Assembly: GCA_039707465.1 (NCBI GenBank)
Contig: CM077644.1
Location: 221,607,962 to 221,671,961, forward strand
DNA length: 64,000 nucleotides
Source of the DNA: Rhabdophis nuchalis
Taxonomy: Eukaryota > Chordata > Lepidosauria > Squamata > Natricidae
Direction of reading: 5' to 3'
Every line of letters starts with the position of its first letter. The first letter of the stretch is position 1. Below the pieces are notes generated by a model. It saw only the letters and a list, made by a program, of their open reading frames with translations. It made no database searches and had not been told where the DNA came from. Below, piece after piece: positions 12,345-23,666 of the stretch. The translations under genes were made by a program, and so were the position numbers.

Positions 12345-12685
12345 ACAATAGCAGAGTTGGAAGGGACCTTGGAGGTCATCTAGTCCAACTCCCTGCCCAG
12401 ACAGGAAGCCCTATACCTTTTCAGACAAATGGCTATCCAACATCTTCTTGAAGACTTCCAGTGTTGGGGCATTCACAACTTCTGGAAGCAAGCTGTTCCA
12501 CTGATTAATTGTTCTAACTCAGGAAATTTCTCCTCAGTTCTAAGTTGCTTCTCTCCTTGATTAGTTTCCACCCATTGCTTCTTGTTCTGCCCTCAGGTGC
12601 TTTTGAGAATAATTTGACTCCTTCTTCTTTGTGGCATCCCCTGAGATATTGGAACACTGCTATCATATCTCCCTTAGTCCTTCCT
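12345..12685 (-). mobile_element. CR1/L3 LINE 3' fragment, antisense
   Basis: The + strand begins at the element's 3' end, CAGAGTTGGAAGGGACCTTG, preceded by an ACAATACAATAG tail. It proceeds through the complement of the ORF2 C-terminus up to the region around AACACTGCTATCATATCTCC. Stops and frameshifts are present. It abuts an oppositely oriented fragment of the same family at 12686. Confidence 0.85.
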
Positions 12686-12862
12686 GACAGTTAGAACAAT
12701 TAATCAGTGGAACAGCTTGCCTCCAGATGTTGTGAATGCCCCAACACTGCAAGACTTTTAGAAGATGTTGGATAGCCATTTGTCTGGAACGGTATAGGGT
12801 TTCCTGCCTAGGCAGGAGGTTGGACTAGAAGACCTCCAAGGTCCCTTCCAACTCCAATTGTA
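12686..12862 (+). mobile_element. CR1/L3 LINE 3' fragment, sense
   Basis: Starts within TCCTGACAGTTAGAACAATT and runs in sense through the ORF2 C-terminus and 3' UTR to CCCTTCCAACTCCAATTGTA. This is the reverse complement of the fragment immediately to the left, so the two 3' ends point outward and the 5' ends meet at about 12685. Confidence 0.85.
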
Positions 12863-12864
12863 TT

Positions 12865-13340
12865 GTTATTGACTTCGAACGGCCATTTGCCTATTTGATT
12901 TCTAAGTCATTTATAAGTGGGCCATGTCTTCAGTAGATGCTATAGAAATAAAGTGCTGGGTTATTGTTTATCTTTTCAGCAGTCCATACAGTTTCTCAAG
13001 CACTGTAAGCCAAGCATTTCTCTGTTATTGAATAACTTTACTTTTACTGTACCAGTTTTTATCTTAGACAATGTCAGTGTCATGGTTCTGATTAATGCTC
13101 CCAAACAATTCAAGACTCTGATGCCTTGGCTTCCTCAAAAATCCAGGTTATTGCATACATCATATCGGCACAATCAAATGTGAATAATTCCTGCGGTTTA
13201 AAGAATAGATTCTGTCCGCCCCCCCCCCCTTTGTGTCACAGGTCATGTTTGTCAATCAAGCAGGTGATGAAATTCTCAGCACACCCTCCTGCGTTGTTAA
13301 GACATACTGATCTGGCCTTGGTTTTCAAGGAGCCTTAATA
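12865..13340. other. Unassigned non-coding sequence
   Basis: Contains a C10 run near 13210. The ORFs 12917-13183 and 13126-13338 have no recognisable protein features. Confidence 0.5.
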
Positions 13341-13341
13341 T

Positions 13342-13735
13342 TGTTATGTCTGGAGGAAGACATCCTACATTCCATAAGTCCCTTTCACCTCCAGCTAAAG
13401 GGAAAGCTGAAGAACAAGGGTTGACTTGGGAGTAAGGCCACAGGTGGACGATGAATGGCCCCTCCCAGAGGAAATAAAAGAGGAGCAAAAGGGGAGTGGA
13501 GTTTGCAGGAGACAATTAGTTTGCTTAATTGGTTCATGACTCTCCAGACTCCTTGCCTAGTTTTGCAGATATCGGCCTGTCAGATCTCCAAGCCAGATAA
13601 GGTCTGTGACTGTAAATCCTCCCTCAAAAGACATTGCTGGATGTGAATGAGCAGAATTCACTGTAAATTAATAAAAGGGTTTTTTGTCAGGATAAGGAGT
13701 CTGCTTCATGCTCTTGGGAAGCCTAGGTCAGAACA
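13342..13735 (+). mobile_element. Possible solo LTR of an endogenous retroelement
   Basis: The segment starts TGTTATGTCTGGAGG and ends AGGTCAGAACA, giving TG...CA ends. It has a TATA-like AAATAAAAGAGG (about 13473) and a polyadenylation signal AATAAA (13670). Length (394 bp) and element order suit an LTR. I could not see a clean 4-6 bp duplication at the ends, and no internal retroviral sequence flanks it. It could instead be another promoter-bearing repeat. Confidence 0.4.
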
Positions 13736-13986
13736 AGTTGACAGTTTTCTTTTGAGGTAGTCTAAGCTAGGTAACAAAAAGTCTGGGTACTAATGTTACC
13801 TTTATGTAAGGTTTCAGTAACAGGATCTGGCAAGTTTGAAAGCAAGTCAAAGGTAAGTCAAAGAAAGCACCCTTCTTTCACTTACCTTCAAGGAAACTAG
13901 GAAGATCCCTTCTGAGATGCTTCTCATGGTCCCATTCCTTATATAGGCTAACATATCACTTGTCATCTGTTGCCTAAACTATGGCT

Positions 13987-14049
13987 CCCCCTCCTCCTCC
14001 TCCTCCTCCTCCTCCTCCTCCTCCTCCTCCTCCTCCTCCTCCTCCTCCT
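13987..14049. repeat. (CCT)n trinucleotide microsatellite
   Basis: About 21 uninterrupted CCT units, a polypyrimidine tract. No coding frame of interest runs across it. Confidence 0.95.
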
Positions 14050-14474
14050 GCTATCTCCCAAGGTTATTCTCACAGATCATTGCATGTAGTTTTACTATCC
14101 TGTTATTCATGAAGGATTCTTTTATGTACAAATAGTCCAGTTGTGGAATTCAGCCATTTTGCACCTATTCGGGAGAACTGATTGTTGGAAGAAATTTTAT
14201 TTTGTTTTTTTCCCACTTTACAGGGATAATACTGTAAGGAAGGCAGGAATGCCTTCTGGTATTGTTTCTAACCTAATCTGTATTGCTTTGCTTACAGAAA
14301 ATGCTTCTCTGGTTAACCCTTATTACATTGTAACAGCTAAGGCGAAGCGCCCATTGATGTGAGTGAAATTGAGTTGACCATGCCCATGTGTTCACATGAC
14401 CACTGAGCCATGCCTACCCAGCTGGTCATTAGGTCATAGAACTGGTTGTTACATTATTTGATTCCCAACATTGA

Positions 14475-15235
14475 AATAGTCCCTGACTTGCCATCATTGT
14501 TTTAATGAAAGTTCAAAGTGATGACAGCCCCGGAAAAAATGACTTATGACCCATCCTCAAAGTTAATACTGTTGCACCATTCATATGGTTACATGATTAC
14601 AATTTGGGTGCTTGTCAATTAGCTTACATTTACAAGTTACCATTGTTAGCCCTGAAACCATTTTGGACTTCTTCAGGCCGGTTGCAGCTGTGAGAACGTA
14701 CGGTGGAAAATAGAGATAACTGGGAGGAAAGTGTAGCCAAAATAACATTCTTTCCTGTGGGAACCAAGGACGTCCCCACCAGATATTTGAAAGCCATAGA
14801 CAGCCAGAGGAGGACTGTAACCTGATTGGACCATGTGATGGATGTGTGACCTGGGAGCATGAATTTTGGGTTTTGATCTGGGTGGGGAAAACCTCAGGTC
14901 CTTCAGAGTTGGGTTTTCACCAGCTGTGCCAATATGGCATTCCTAATAATTTCTTACTTTGAGGAAACTCCAAGTCTCAGATTTTCAATTTCATTGAGAT
15001 TATTACTTGGAACCATGTCTTGACGTCATGTGATTATGATTTGTGATCTTCCCACAAGCTGGCTTCTGATAATCAAAGTCAATTGGGTAGACAAGATTCA
15101 CTTAATGATCACAGTAACATGATGATTACATTATCACTTAACAATGTAATAAAATTGGTCATAAAATCAATTCCAATTATCAGATGATTTGCTTTATGAT
15201 TGCACCAACTTACAATTATAGTCATAACTGGAAGC
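14475..15235. mobile_element. Dispersed repeat of the 'CTTAACAAC / CATAACTGG' family, interrupted
   Basis: The left part (14475-14650) starts AGTCCCTGACTTGCC and contains GACTTATGACC. The right part (15030-15235) has GATTCACTTAATGATCACAG and ends near CATAACTGGAAGCCTGCC. Related pieces occur at 24.56, 59.09 and 61.68 kb. It looks like a non-autonomous DNA transposon, but the terminal repeats are too decayed to assign a superfamily. The central 400 bp (14650-15030) is unlike the family and may be a later insertion. Confidence 0.45.
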
Positions 15236-15239
15236 CTGC

Positions 15240-16070
15240 CTGTTATTACACACAAAGCTTCATGTATTATCTTTGCTGAATTTTCAACTCCTTGGTGTCA
15301 CGCTAATCTCTAGGAGTTTGTATAAATCATTTTAGGTTAACTGACTTCCATAAAACATCCTTTGATAAGAGTATTTCCAAGATAAAATTGCCACAACTGA
15401 TCATTTGAATACTTTGGTTAGTAAAACCTTCCATTCTGTATTATTATTTGCATTTAATTACACTGGATCCATTAAATGTTGGAGGGGAGAGTGCTTTAAA
15501 ATAGGGATGAGAAATAACATATATTACATAAAACTTTTAATTGATGTATCTAATTGGTACAGAATATGCAAGAAAATGGAAGACAAGTGGGAAGAATAGC
15601 TACTGAGGGAGAGGAAGGTAGAATACTGTTGCCTAGCGACAAAGGGAGCTTTTCCACAGTACTACCACTGCCTGTAAACCCCAACTCCCAACTACCACCA
15701 ACTCCAATACAGGACAACTACTCCACCATTGGCTTACATATGATTTATAGCTACAATATATGGAGCATTTTATGAAATAAAATATCTCAAAGAAAAGTAA
15801 AGAACCTCTGCATTTAACATGACTCCACAACAACAGATAGTATGGCAGAAATCATCAGGAAAATCTCAGCTAGTATTCCTGGAACAGAAAAGACAATAAA
15901 GAAATGTACCTATCCCATACTCTCGGGGTGGGTGGGGGGAATCCTTGAACATCTTTAGAGACCACTATTGCAAAACCTTTGTTCCTCTTAGTCGGAAGTC
16001 ATCAGAGAAAGTGCTCACTACAACAGCACACTTACTCTCTGAAAGTTATTAATATTCATTTGAACTGTAT
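15240..16070. other. Unassigned AT-rich non-coding sequence
   Basis: No gene or recognised repeat. The overlapping small ORFs at 15405-15833 show no domain. Confidence 0.5.
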
Positions 16071-16078
16071 ATCTATAG

Positions 16079-16424
16079 CAGTGATGGCGAACCTTTTCTG
16101 CACCGAGTGCCAAAAAAGGAGTACCTGCATTTTCATTGGGGACATGACCTGAAAGACGAGCCGCCCAGGGGGCATGCATGTGCTGGAAAATTAACTTCTG
16201 GTTTCTGGCGCGTGCATGTGCACCAGCCAGCTAGTCTTCCGGTTACTGCTGCAAATGCACATGTGATGATCAGCTGGCTGGTGTGCATGCTCACGCCAGA
16301 AACCAGAAGACCAGTTCTTCCTCTCTCCTGCACTGCCACATGCATGAAAGCTAACTGATCGTTGTGCATGCATGCGTGCCAGAAACCCAGAGCATCGGCA
16401 CATGCCATAGGTTTGCCATCATAG
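16079..16424. mobile_element. hAT-type MITE of the 'CAGTGATGGCGAACC' family
   Basis: The left end is CAGTGATGGCGAACC and the right end carries the complement (GGTTTGCCATCATAG). Flanking octamers ATCTATAG (16071-16078) and ATCTAAAG (16425-16432) match 7 of 8. Inside lies a second inverted repeat built on GGTTTCTGGCG / GCCAGAAACC (about 16199-16310). ORFs on both strands here are by-products of that symmetry. Two other family members lie at 38.3 and 54.7 kb. Confidence 0.85.
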
Positions 16425-16551
16425 ATCTAAAGGAATGAGATAGGAATATGCCATTTTAGATTTCAGATTGAAGACATGCACCCAGTCGCTGATTAAGGTT
16501 CATCTGGTGCCCTAAGCACTGAAAAATCTTGGTGCCACCCTCCTTTGTACC

Positions 16552-16760
16552 AATGGTGGGTTTCAAATTTTTTTAGAAACTCTTCTTTAGGTGTGGCCTG
16601 CTTTGTGGGAGTGGCTTGCTGGCCATGTGACCAGGTGGGAGTGCCTTGCCAGCCATGTGACTGAGTGGGAGAGGCTTGGCAGTCATGTGACTGGGTGGGT
16701 GGGCGTGGGCAACTTGTAAAATGTGGTGAAACTCACTTAACAATGCTCTTGCTTAGCAAC
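16552..16760. repeat. DNA-transposon-like fragment with ~30-bp minisatellite
   Basis: Starts GGTGGGTTTCAAATTTTTT, similar to the hAT-type element at 22.47 kb. About three imperfect 30-bp units follow, built on GTGGGAGTGGCTTGCTGGCC and CATGTGAC (about 16607-16700), then GAAACTCACTTAACAATG. The ends are not defined. Confidence 0.5.
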
Positions 16761-16774
16761 CAAAATGTTGGCTC

Positions 16775-16925
16775 AGGAACTCCTGCATTTGAAGCACACA
16801 AGTCTTAAAGCTGTCAAGTTACAAGACCCTTGAACTCCTAACCCTTTAGGAAAAAAAACCCAGGGGTGTTCAAACTTGACAGCTTTAAGACTTGTGGACT
16901 TCAACTCCCAGAATTCCTCCTCTCG
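16775..16925. mobile_element. Two abutting hAT-type MITE ends
   Basis: The stretch 16785-16832 reads as the right end of a MITE (CACAAGTCTTAAAGCTGTCA...ACCCTTG). The stretch 16861-16925 reads as the left end of the same family (CAGGGGTGTTCAAACTTGAC...GACTTCAACTCCCAGAATTC). The two are nearly mutual complements, so this may be one rearranged element or two head-to-head relics. Confidence 0.55.
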
Positions 16926-16929
16926 CTCT

Positions 16930-17955
16930 TCATCTTGATGATGTGTGGACGGGCGGGGGGAGGGAGCTGGAACTAGTTCTGAACGGCACGGTAGATTTGT
17001 GGAACCTCTTCTATAGAAGAGCTTAGAACTGGCAGGAATCCACCCCTGCTTTGTACATACTGTACAAATCTTCACTGGGCTATTTTTGTTGTTGTTGTTT
17101 GTTTCTCAACTTTGTGGTGCTCCCTTGGGACTGGTGTCCTAAGCACATGCTTAGTCTGCTTAATGGTTAATACACCACTGCATGCATCCACATTCTCATG
17201 ATTTGCTAAAATCTTAAAAATATGTGTCCTCTGCTTTATCACTATTCTATGAGAATTTTAAAAAGGGTAGTCATCTGCCATCTGGAAAGCTTGAATCTTC
17301 CTCAGCATTTCATAATTTAATTTGGTTGCCCATACAAAGTAAAGTCATAGATGATAGTCTATGTTGTCTTCCGAGTCCTGTTTAACTCCACTCCAATCAA
17401 TTCTCAGCAGAAAGGTGGTAAGAATTAATGAAAGTTACAGGTCCACAACATCTGGAAGGCCACATGTGGTCCATCCAGGATTTGCTTGATGGGCTTTTAA
17501 ATCCCTTTCAAGTTTGGGTGGACTGCAGCAGAGGTGCCGCAATTTATTATGTTTATTATGATCATTAGCAGCTTTGCCTTGCAGTTTCTCATACCCACCT
17601 AAAAAAATCATTATTTCAGGGATGTAATTTGAAAGAATCCTTTGTACTAAGAATCAGTTTCTAGCTAAGTAGAAACTCTCCAGAAGGCTGCTGAAAGGGC
17701 AAAATTACTTTTTGCTACTGTAAAATCCACCCTTGCCCAAGGAAAATAATAATAATTATGGGCATCATTTTCTTTCAATAGGCATAAAATAAGAATAATT
17801 TTGATAATAAGTCATTCGTTTGGAATTCATAATATCCAACTATTTGAAATGTATCCTAGAAAGTCTAGAAAAACTAATCCTTTCTGTTGCATGGAGTTAT
17901 TAACATTTGTAAAAAGATATTTGAGAAAATCAGCCAGGTTATTTTACAGCTTCCT
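16930..17955. other. Unassigned non-coding sequence
   Basis: No gene or recognised repeat. The 100-aa minus ORF 16773-17075 overlaps the MITE relics and has no domain. Confidence 0.5.
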
Positions 17956-17967
17956 AGCCTACCTAAA

Positions 17968-18280
17968 GGGACGCGGTGGCTCAGTGGCTAAGATGCTGAG
18001 CTTGTCAATCAAAAAGATCAGCAGTTCGAATCCCTAGCCCCGTGTAATGGAGTGAGCTCTCATTACTTGTCCCAGCTTCTGCCAACCTAGCAGTTTGAAA
18101 CCCTTTGGTGGGAAGGTAACAGCATTCCCTGTGCCTTTGGCATTTAGTCATGCTGGCCACATGACCACAGAGATATCTTCAGACAATGCTAGCTTTTCAG
18201 CTTTGAAATGTAGGTAAGCACCGCCCCCTAGAGTCGGGAACAACTAGCACATATGTGCGAGGGGAACCTTTACCTTTAGT
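17968..18280 (+). mobile_element. Sauria-type tRNA SINE, full length
   Basis: Begins GGGACGCGGTGGCTCAGTGG, a well-preserved tRNA-like head, with the B-box at GTTCGAATCCC. The body has CCTTTGGTGGGAAGGTAAC and the tail CACATATGTGCGAGGGGAAC ends CTTTACCTTTAG. The duplication CTACCTAA lies at 17959-17966 and 18281-18288. This is the least diverged of the three Sauria SINEs here. Confidence 0.92.
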
Positions 18281-18654
18281 CTACCTAAGCAATCCTATTT
18301 TTATTCTTTGTGAGGCAGATCTTACCTAGCTCAAATGAAAATGAAGTGTTAGAAAAGAGATTTGATATCTATTTGTTTTCTACATGTTGTTATGGTAGAA
18401 GTGTAAAAAAGTTCCATGCCACCAATAATCTAAATCTTGGCTCATCATAAATACTGTACACACTTGAGAATATTTTTCTCAGGCAGTTACTTCTATCAAT
18501 AGAGGTAGGAGGGCTTTTTGCAAACTTCTGTTTGGGAAGACTGTCATGCGAAGCCCTGAGACCCTCCCCCAGCTGTCTTGTTGCACAATGTAAATATTGA
18601 ATAATCTCATTTGCCTTCACTTGGGTTGGGAGGGTTTGAATAATTTAACAATAG

Positions 18655-19400
18655 GTCACTTGAGCTCTGTTGTGTCATCAGCTAATTACAGAATTTATGT
18701 CTGTCAATAGTGAAGCTGCGGTAGTATTTTAAATTCCATTTATTGCACTTGAGCTTAATGCTTACTGTTACTCTTCCTCTGCCTTTTTTCCCGTCATGAA
18801 AATTAACCCACAATATATCTTTCCTTCCCCCCCTCCCATTTCTTGAAAGAAAATAAACCGCTCCCTTGCCAAGCCCTTCATTACGCTGCTGCTTTCCCTC
18901 GTGAATTGTGATATAAAGCAGCAGAACAGAAAGAGTCAGCCCTTTGATGTGTTGCACTAATTGGATTAATACGTAGTTACATCCTGTTATGATGCACTTT
19001 GCTGTATAAGTTTTAAATGGAAAATGCAGAGTGAATTTCATTTGTGTTTTTTTTTTAAGGAGAAAGAGAAGGAAAGAGAGCCCGCAGCATACTAAACGAG
19101 CAGCGCAGAAAGTGGTCTTTAAGAGCAAATAGAGCTGGCCTTCTCTATACTACGGGAGGGCTCCTCCTGACTGCTTCATTTTGATTGTGTCCCAAAATAC
19201 ACGCTGTTGTAAGTAATAAGCAACCTAGAGACATGTGAGCGAGAAGTAAACAGTAAACCTTGCAAATGTTTGCTGGTCAGATTGTTTTACGAAATCAAGG
19301 AAATATTGGCATTTTACTTGCACACATATTTAGGTATTCAATTAACTATGTGGAAGACTAAGCACAATCAATTACAGCCGTAAAGCTGTTTACGGAAATG
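18655..19400. promoter_or_regulatory. Candidate conserved non-coding element(s)
   Basis: This repeat-free block of mixed composition holds many distinct transcription-factor-like words: TAATTGGATTAATAC (18958-18972, tandem homeodomain-type core), CCTTTGATG (TCF/LEF-like, about 18940), GTAAACAGTAAACC (forkhead-like, about 19246) and CAATCAATTACA (about 19366). The 148-aa minus ORF 18682-19128 overlaps it but is lysine/leucine-rich without a domain. The call rests on composition and motif density only. Confidence 0.35.
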
Positions 19401-19455
19401 TAGCCGGAGATACAATGTGAGGCTTTGAAAACATTCTAAGTATGCATTTCTTCAG

Positions 19456-19500
19456 TTTGTGTATGTGTGTGTGTGCGCGCGCGCACACACACACACGCAC
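19456..19500. repeat. (TG)n-(CG)n-(CA)n dinucleotide tract
   Basis: TG repeats pass through a GCGCGCGCGC core into CA repeats, giving a near-perfect palindromic alternating purine/pyrimidine run with Z-DNA potential. Confidence 0.9.
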
Positions 19501-19639
19501 AGCCACATATAAACATAAACGTATGCAGAGTTTAATAAAAATCAACAGGCCAGTCACAGTATGTTTAATAAGTAATATTTTTTCGAAGAAAGTGTTACCG
19601 TACCTAGGAATGTTCAAAGCTCGTGATTCAAACGAGTAA

Positions 19640-20940
19640 GCAAGTGTTTAGAAGAAAATGGAAAGTAAATTGAATATTTAATACAAACACACACATAAAC
19701 AAACAAACAATTTAGTTAACTCTCTATAAGTAGAATTTGTGAGGCTAACTTCCTAGCCTTCCTTTGTGTTCATTAAGAAGCTTTAGTAAAGGAAATCCAT
19801 TCCTGTTTACATAATATATCCTAAGTCAGCCAAATGAGCTGAATTGCAACAAAACAACCATTGGATCTAATTCTTGGTTATGAGAAAACAAACGAAGAAA
19901 AGCAATGTTTATTTTCAAAAGCTGTGTACAAAATTAATGTGATCCTAACATTGAACAAATCAATTCTGATCCACGTATCCCTAGTCATCTTCCAGCATTT
20001 TCTTCAGGGTTTATAAACACTTACAGAATTAGAAATGTTTACCCAATCCTTCTTTCCCATTTTTATTTAATTTGAAATTATTTTATAAATAGTGTTTAGT
20101 TTTATTAGCCTATGACATATTCAGTTATCTAAAAATAACTTTTCGCTTCTCTATATTGACTTACAGTCCTGAAATTCTAGCTTGGTGAATCATTAGGTCC
20201 TATTCCTACCAAAAAAAAATTCCGTAACTTAGATTTCCAAGCCAAATAAAGTTTACCTACTTTTTTTATATGGCCTGACCTACCTTAACAATTCCTAAAT
20301 TTAATAGATCTAGGTAGATAGCAAAAATAGGTCTTGCCAATCACTGGAAATCTAAATTCCTATTTATGACTTGAAGATGATATTCACTTTGGCAAGACAT
20401 TCATTCTATATAGTCCTGTGCCTATATTCTTATATCCATTATTCTCAGAAAGTGGCAGTGTTTACCTTTATGATTTCAGGAAAAAAAACAATTTTCTAAT
20501 TCTGAAGAATGTTCTTGATTTAGATTTTTAGGTACATGATGTATTTTTTGGTTTATTGGGAAGCATTGTTAGCATGTTAGCATTGATTCTACTAGTTGTA
20601 GTGATGTTAATTAGGACCAATGAAACTCTGCAGAGCATTAGGCACAGATTACAGAAGAATAAGGCAATAAGAAATAAGCACAGCTTGAGTCAAAAATAAC
20701 TAGGGGAGAAACATAATACTGTATCCAATACTGCATCCAAGTTTCAAAAATGCCAACCTACCTATCATTAATATAGAACTGAAGTTTCCAATTTCCTCTT
20801 TTGCATAGCTCTAAGACAGGATGGCATAATACAATAAAGTAGGACTGCAAACATCCCTAAATCTCCAGATGTAACAGCACTACATCTCCAGGCATTTCCA
20901 TTAAATTGTTATATTTAATGTGGCAAATAAAAGAAATTAT
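19640..20940. other. Unassigned AT-rich non-coding sequence
   Basis: No gene, no recognised repeat and no long ORF. Confidence 0.5.
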
Positions 20941-20944
20941 TAAT

Positions 20945-20951
20945 GTGTGTA

Positions 20952-21032
<81 letters not shown>
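20945..21032. repeat. (GT)n-(GA)n compound microsatellite
   Basis: A short GT run is followed by about 35 GA units. The purine-only strand gives the 'REREREREE'-type artefact ORF at 20906-21094. Confidence 0.95.
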
Positions 21033-21035
<3 letters not shown>

Positions 21036-21039
21036 ATCT

Positions 21040-21950
21040 AGGTATAGGTACAGAACTATGTTTATATTTATATTATATATTTTTATTTATATAAACATAA
21101 ATATAGATATTTTATCCCTTTCTTCATCCTCGTCCTATCAATGATTTACACTAAGATTGATCCCTAGCAGATAAATTAAGCCATAAGTGTGATCCGTGTT
21201 TGAGAGAAACATAAAGTGATAAAAGTTATCTTGATTAACTTAGTGAATATTAACCATGCTCTTAAATTTTGTGATACAGTTCATCTCATCTTTTTAAAAA
21301 AGCAAAACAAAGAATGCACCATTAAAACAATCACTTGCATAAATGCATCTGTAAATATGCACACATACATAACTGTAGATTAATGAAAAATGTGTTCAGT
21401 ATGGTACATATTAGGAGGACCTTACATGAAAATGTCGTCCGAACCTTTTCACCCAAGAAAAATAATAAAGAAATGGGTCAAAAAAGGTTAGACTAAAAAA
21501 ACGAAAGATATGTCCATCCCAAATCCTAAAGATGAGCAAGGTATGTGAATAAACTACACCTCTCCTCTAACTTTTGCTCTTCAGCCTAGCTATTGCCTCT
21601 AATGGCAATTTTGCCTTCCAAACAAAATATGGAGACAGACTCTTCTAGTTGTACATTCTGAGAATTTAAAAAAAAACCCAAAACATTAATTCTATTGCTG
21701 TTTACGTGCTTACAGTAATAAAGCGTTTAAATTCAAGTTTTTAAATTTAATGTAAATCCCCTCTTCTGGTGCTTCAAATAAATCTAATATTTTAAATCAA
21801 AATGATGAATAACTCGTATACATTAGAAGAAACAGTTTCAGCAAATATGGTACAGGAAAAAGAAAATATCTTAGGCAAATTCTTGATTCTTCCCATCCCA
21901 TGAGTAATTCATGCAGCTTTAAACGTTATAGCATTATAGATAGCTAAATT
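21040..21950. other. Unassigned AT-rich non-coding sequence
   Basis: No gene or recognised repeat seen. Confidence 0.5.
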
Positions 21951-21954
21951 GACA

Positions 21955-22335
21955 TTTATACCTTCACTTAGCAGCCTGAATAATTGGAACGCTGTGAGAA
22001 CGTATGAATGCTAAAGTAATCGCTGCTTTGAATTCATCTTATGATGTCATAGCAGCCAATGACTGACATAATAAATTTGAAAGAGATGAAAGCCAAAGAA
22101 AACACAGGAAATATTTTTGGTTTCTTTTGCTGTTTAAATACACAACAATTAAATGATCTATAACACAACCACTAAATTCTCATGTTTTCTTTAATGAAAT
22201 GCACTTTAAAGAATGATGCATTGTTATGGTTAATCCACTTCTGGGCAAAGAGTGCAGGATCATTTAAATTTTTAGTGCATTTTCCTGAAAGTCAGAGAAC
22301 TGTATTGTATATGAAAAGAATATCAAATCTCATTA
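21955..22335. promoter_or_regulatory. Candidate conserved non-coding element
   Basis: Repeat-free block with TGATGTCATAGC, CAATGACTGACATAATAAAT and AATGATGCATTGTTATGGTT, giving dense bZIP/homeobox/SOX-like words with no simple-sequence decay. It has no coding frame. Conservation is inferred from texture, not measured. Confidence 0.3.
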
Positions 22336-22471
22336 AGACCCTGACAAAGAGCTACTAAAAACTCAGCACTCAGTTGAGTAAATCCAGGAGACTTCTGGAA
22401 GGCAGGAAAAATGTATTGTAATCAGTCAAAGTCAAACAAGCAACTGTTTATTTCTAATACAAGGTGAGAGG

Positions 22472-23149
22472 CAGGGGTGGGTTTCAAAAATTTTAGCATG
22501 GGGTTCTCTGTCCAGTTGCTGGGTGGGCGTGGCCAGGGTGGGCATGGCCTAGTTGGGCTCCTGCACCATGGTAGGTGGGATTTTTGCCCTCCCCAGGCTC
22601 TGGAGGCTTTCCTTGAGCATCCAGTACAGAGGTGGGCTTCTCCTGGTTTGCACCAGTTCAGGCAAACTGGTAGTGGAAATTGTGACTAGGTTGCTGAACC
22701 GGTAGGGACAGCAGGCTTGCCATGCCCTCTAACCAGTTCCCCAGTCACCACAGCATGTGGTTTTTTTTTGACATTTTTAATATTTTACATATGCGTAGAC
22801 CTATTTACAGGCAACTACACACACACACACGCAAAATTGTGCATGCACCAAACCAGCAGTAGCACCATCAGAAACCCATCCCTTCTCCAGGAGGGCAAAA
22901 ATGGCCTCTCCAGGCTCTGGAGGCCTTCTGAGGCCTTCCTGAAGTTCTGGTACACCCATTTTCTGCCCTCCCCGAGCCTCTGCACATGCCCTGCAGTTAC
23001 CTGCATCCAAAATGAGCCATGTGGGACTCCTGGGAGGGGAGGGGTGGGTGGGGCCAGCCAGGAGTGAGATTTGGGGGTTCTCCAAACTGCACAGAATCTT
23101 AGGTAGAGGTCCTCCCGAACCCCTGCGAACCCCCAGCAGCCCACCCCTG
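22472..23149. mobile_element. hAT-type non-autonomous element, 678 bp
   Basis: Ends are CAGGGGTGGGTTTC and ...AGCCCACCCCTG. The flanks GTGAGAGG (22464-22471) and ATGAGAGG (23150-23157) match 7 of 8. The GC-rich interior has repeated GGGTGGGCGTGGCC-type words. An internal segment from 22628 begins CAGAGGTGGGCTTC and may be a second element nested inside. Several ORFs (22717-23067, 22801-23162) lie wholly within it and are not genes. Confidence 0.85.
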
Positions 23150-23159
23150 ATGAGAGGTT

Positions 23160-23660
23160 CAAGGCAACCAGGACTTTCTAAGATAGATAATGAGAGTAGA
23201 ATAGATTTGGAGACAGAATTTCAGGTCTTAGTTATGAGGATCTGAATACCAATAAAGGAAAATATTTGTACCTCAGGGTTGAAATTGCTGGAGAGTTTAC
23301 CACATTTGGAAATAAGCTAACTAAAAAAATATTTCTCAATTATTGAACCACAAAGTCACTGTAAAGTCACCATTAAACTCTTGACTGTGATTCTTAGGTT
23401 AAGTCTATGCATTACGCAGCGCATTTGGACATAATTGAAACTCTAGCCTAAATATAATTCATTGTCCCCATCACCTTTATTGTTATAACAATCCTGAATT
23501 ACGTCTGCTGTAAGAGCATGTGTACATTTTCAAAGCTTGTTTTTTTAAACAATAATTCAATGGGGGGGGGGGGAAATAATGTGTGATGTACAAAGTCAAG
23601 ATAAGCCTAAGAAGAACTAAGAATGGGGATAAGTATTCAGGCAAAGAGATGGAGCCAAAG
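23160..23660. other. Unassigned AT-rich sequence
   Basis: No gene. Includes a G12 run at about 23562. Confidence 0.5.
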
Positions 23661-23666
23661 GTCTAT

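Noticed and set aside
17968..18060. tRNA-like sequence with A and B boxes
   Set aside because: It is the head of a Sauria SINE with SINE body, BovB-like tail and target duplication, not a tRNA gene. The same applies at 4.8, 56.2 and 61.45 kb.
18682..19128. 148-aa minus-strand ORF
   Set aside because: Falls in a candidate conserved non-coding island. Composition is Lys/Leu/Phe-rich with no domain, and the start includes a poly-Lys from an A/T run. Chance ORF.
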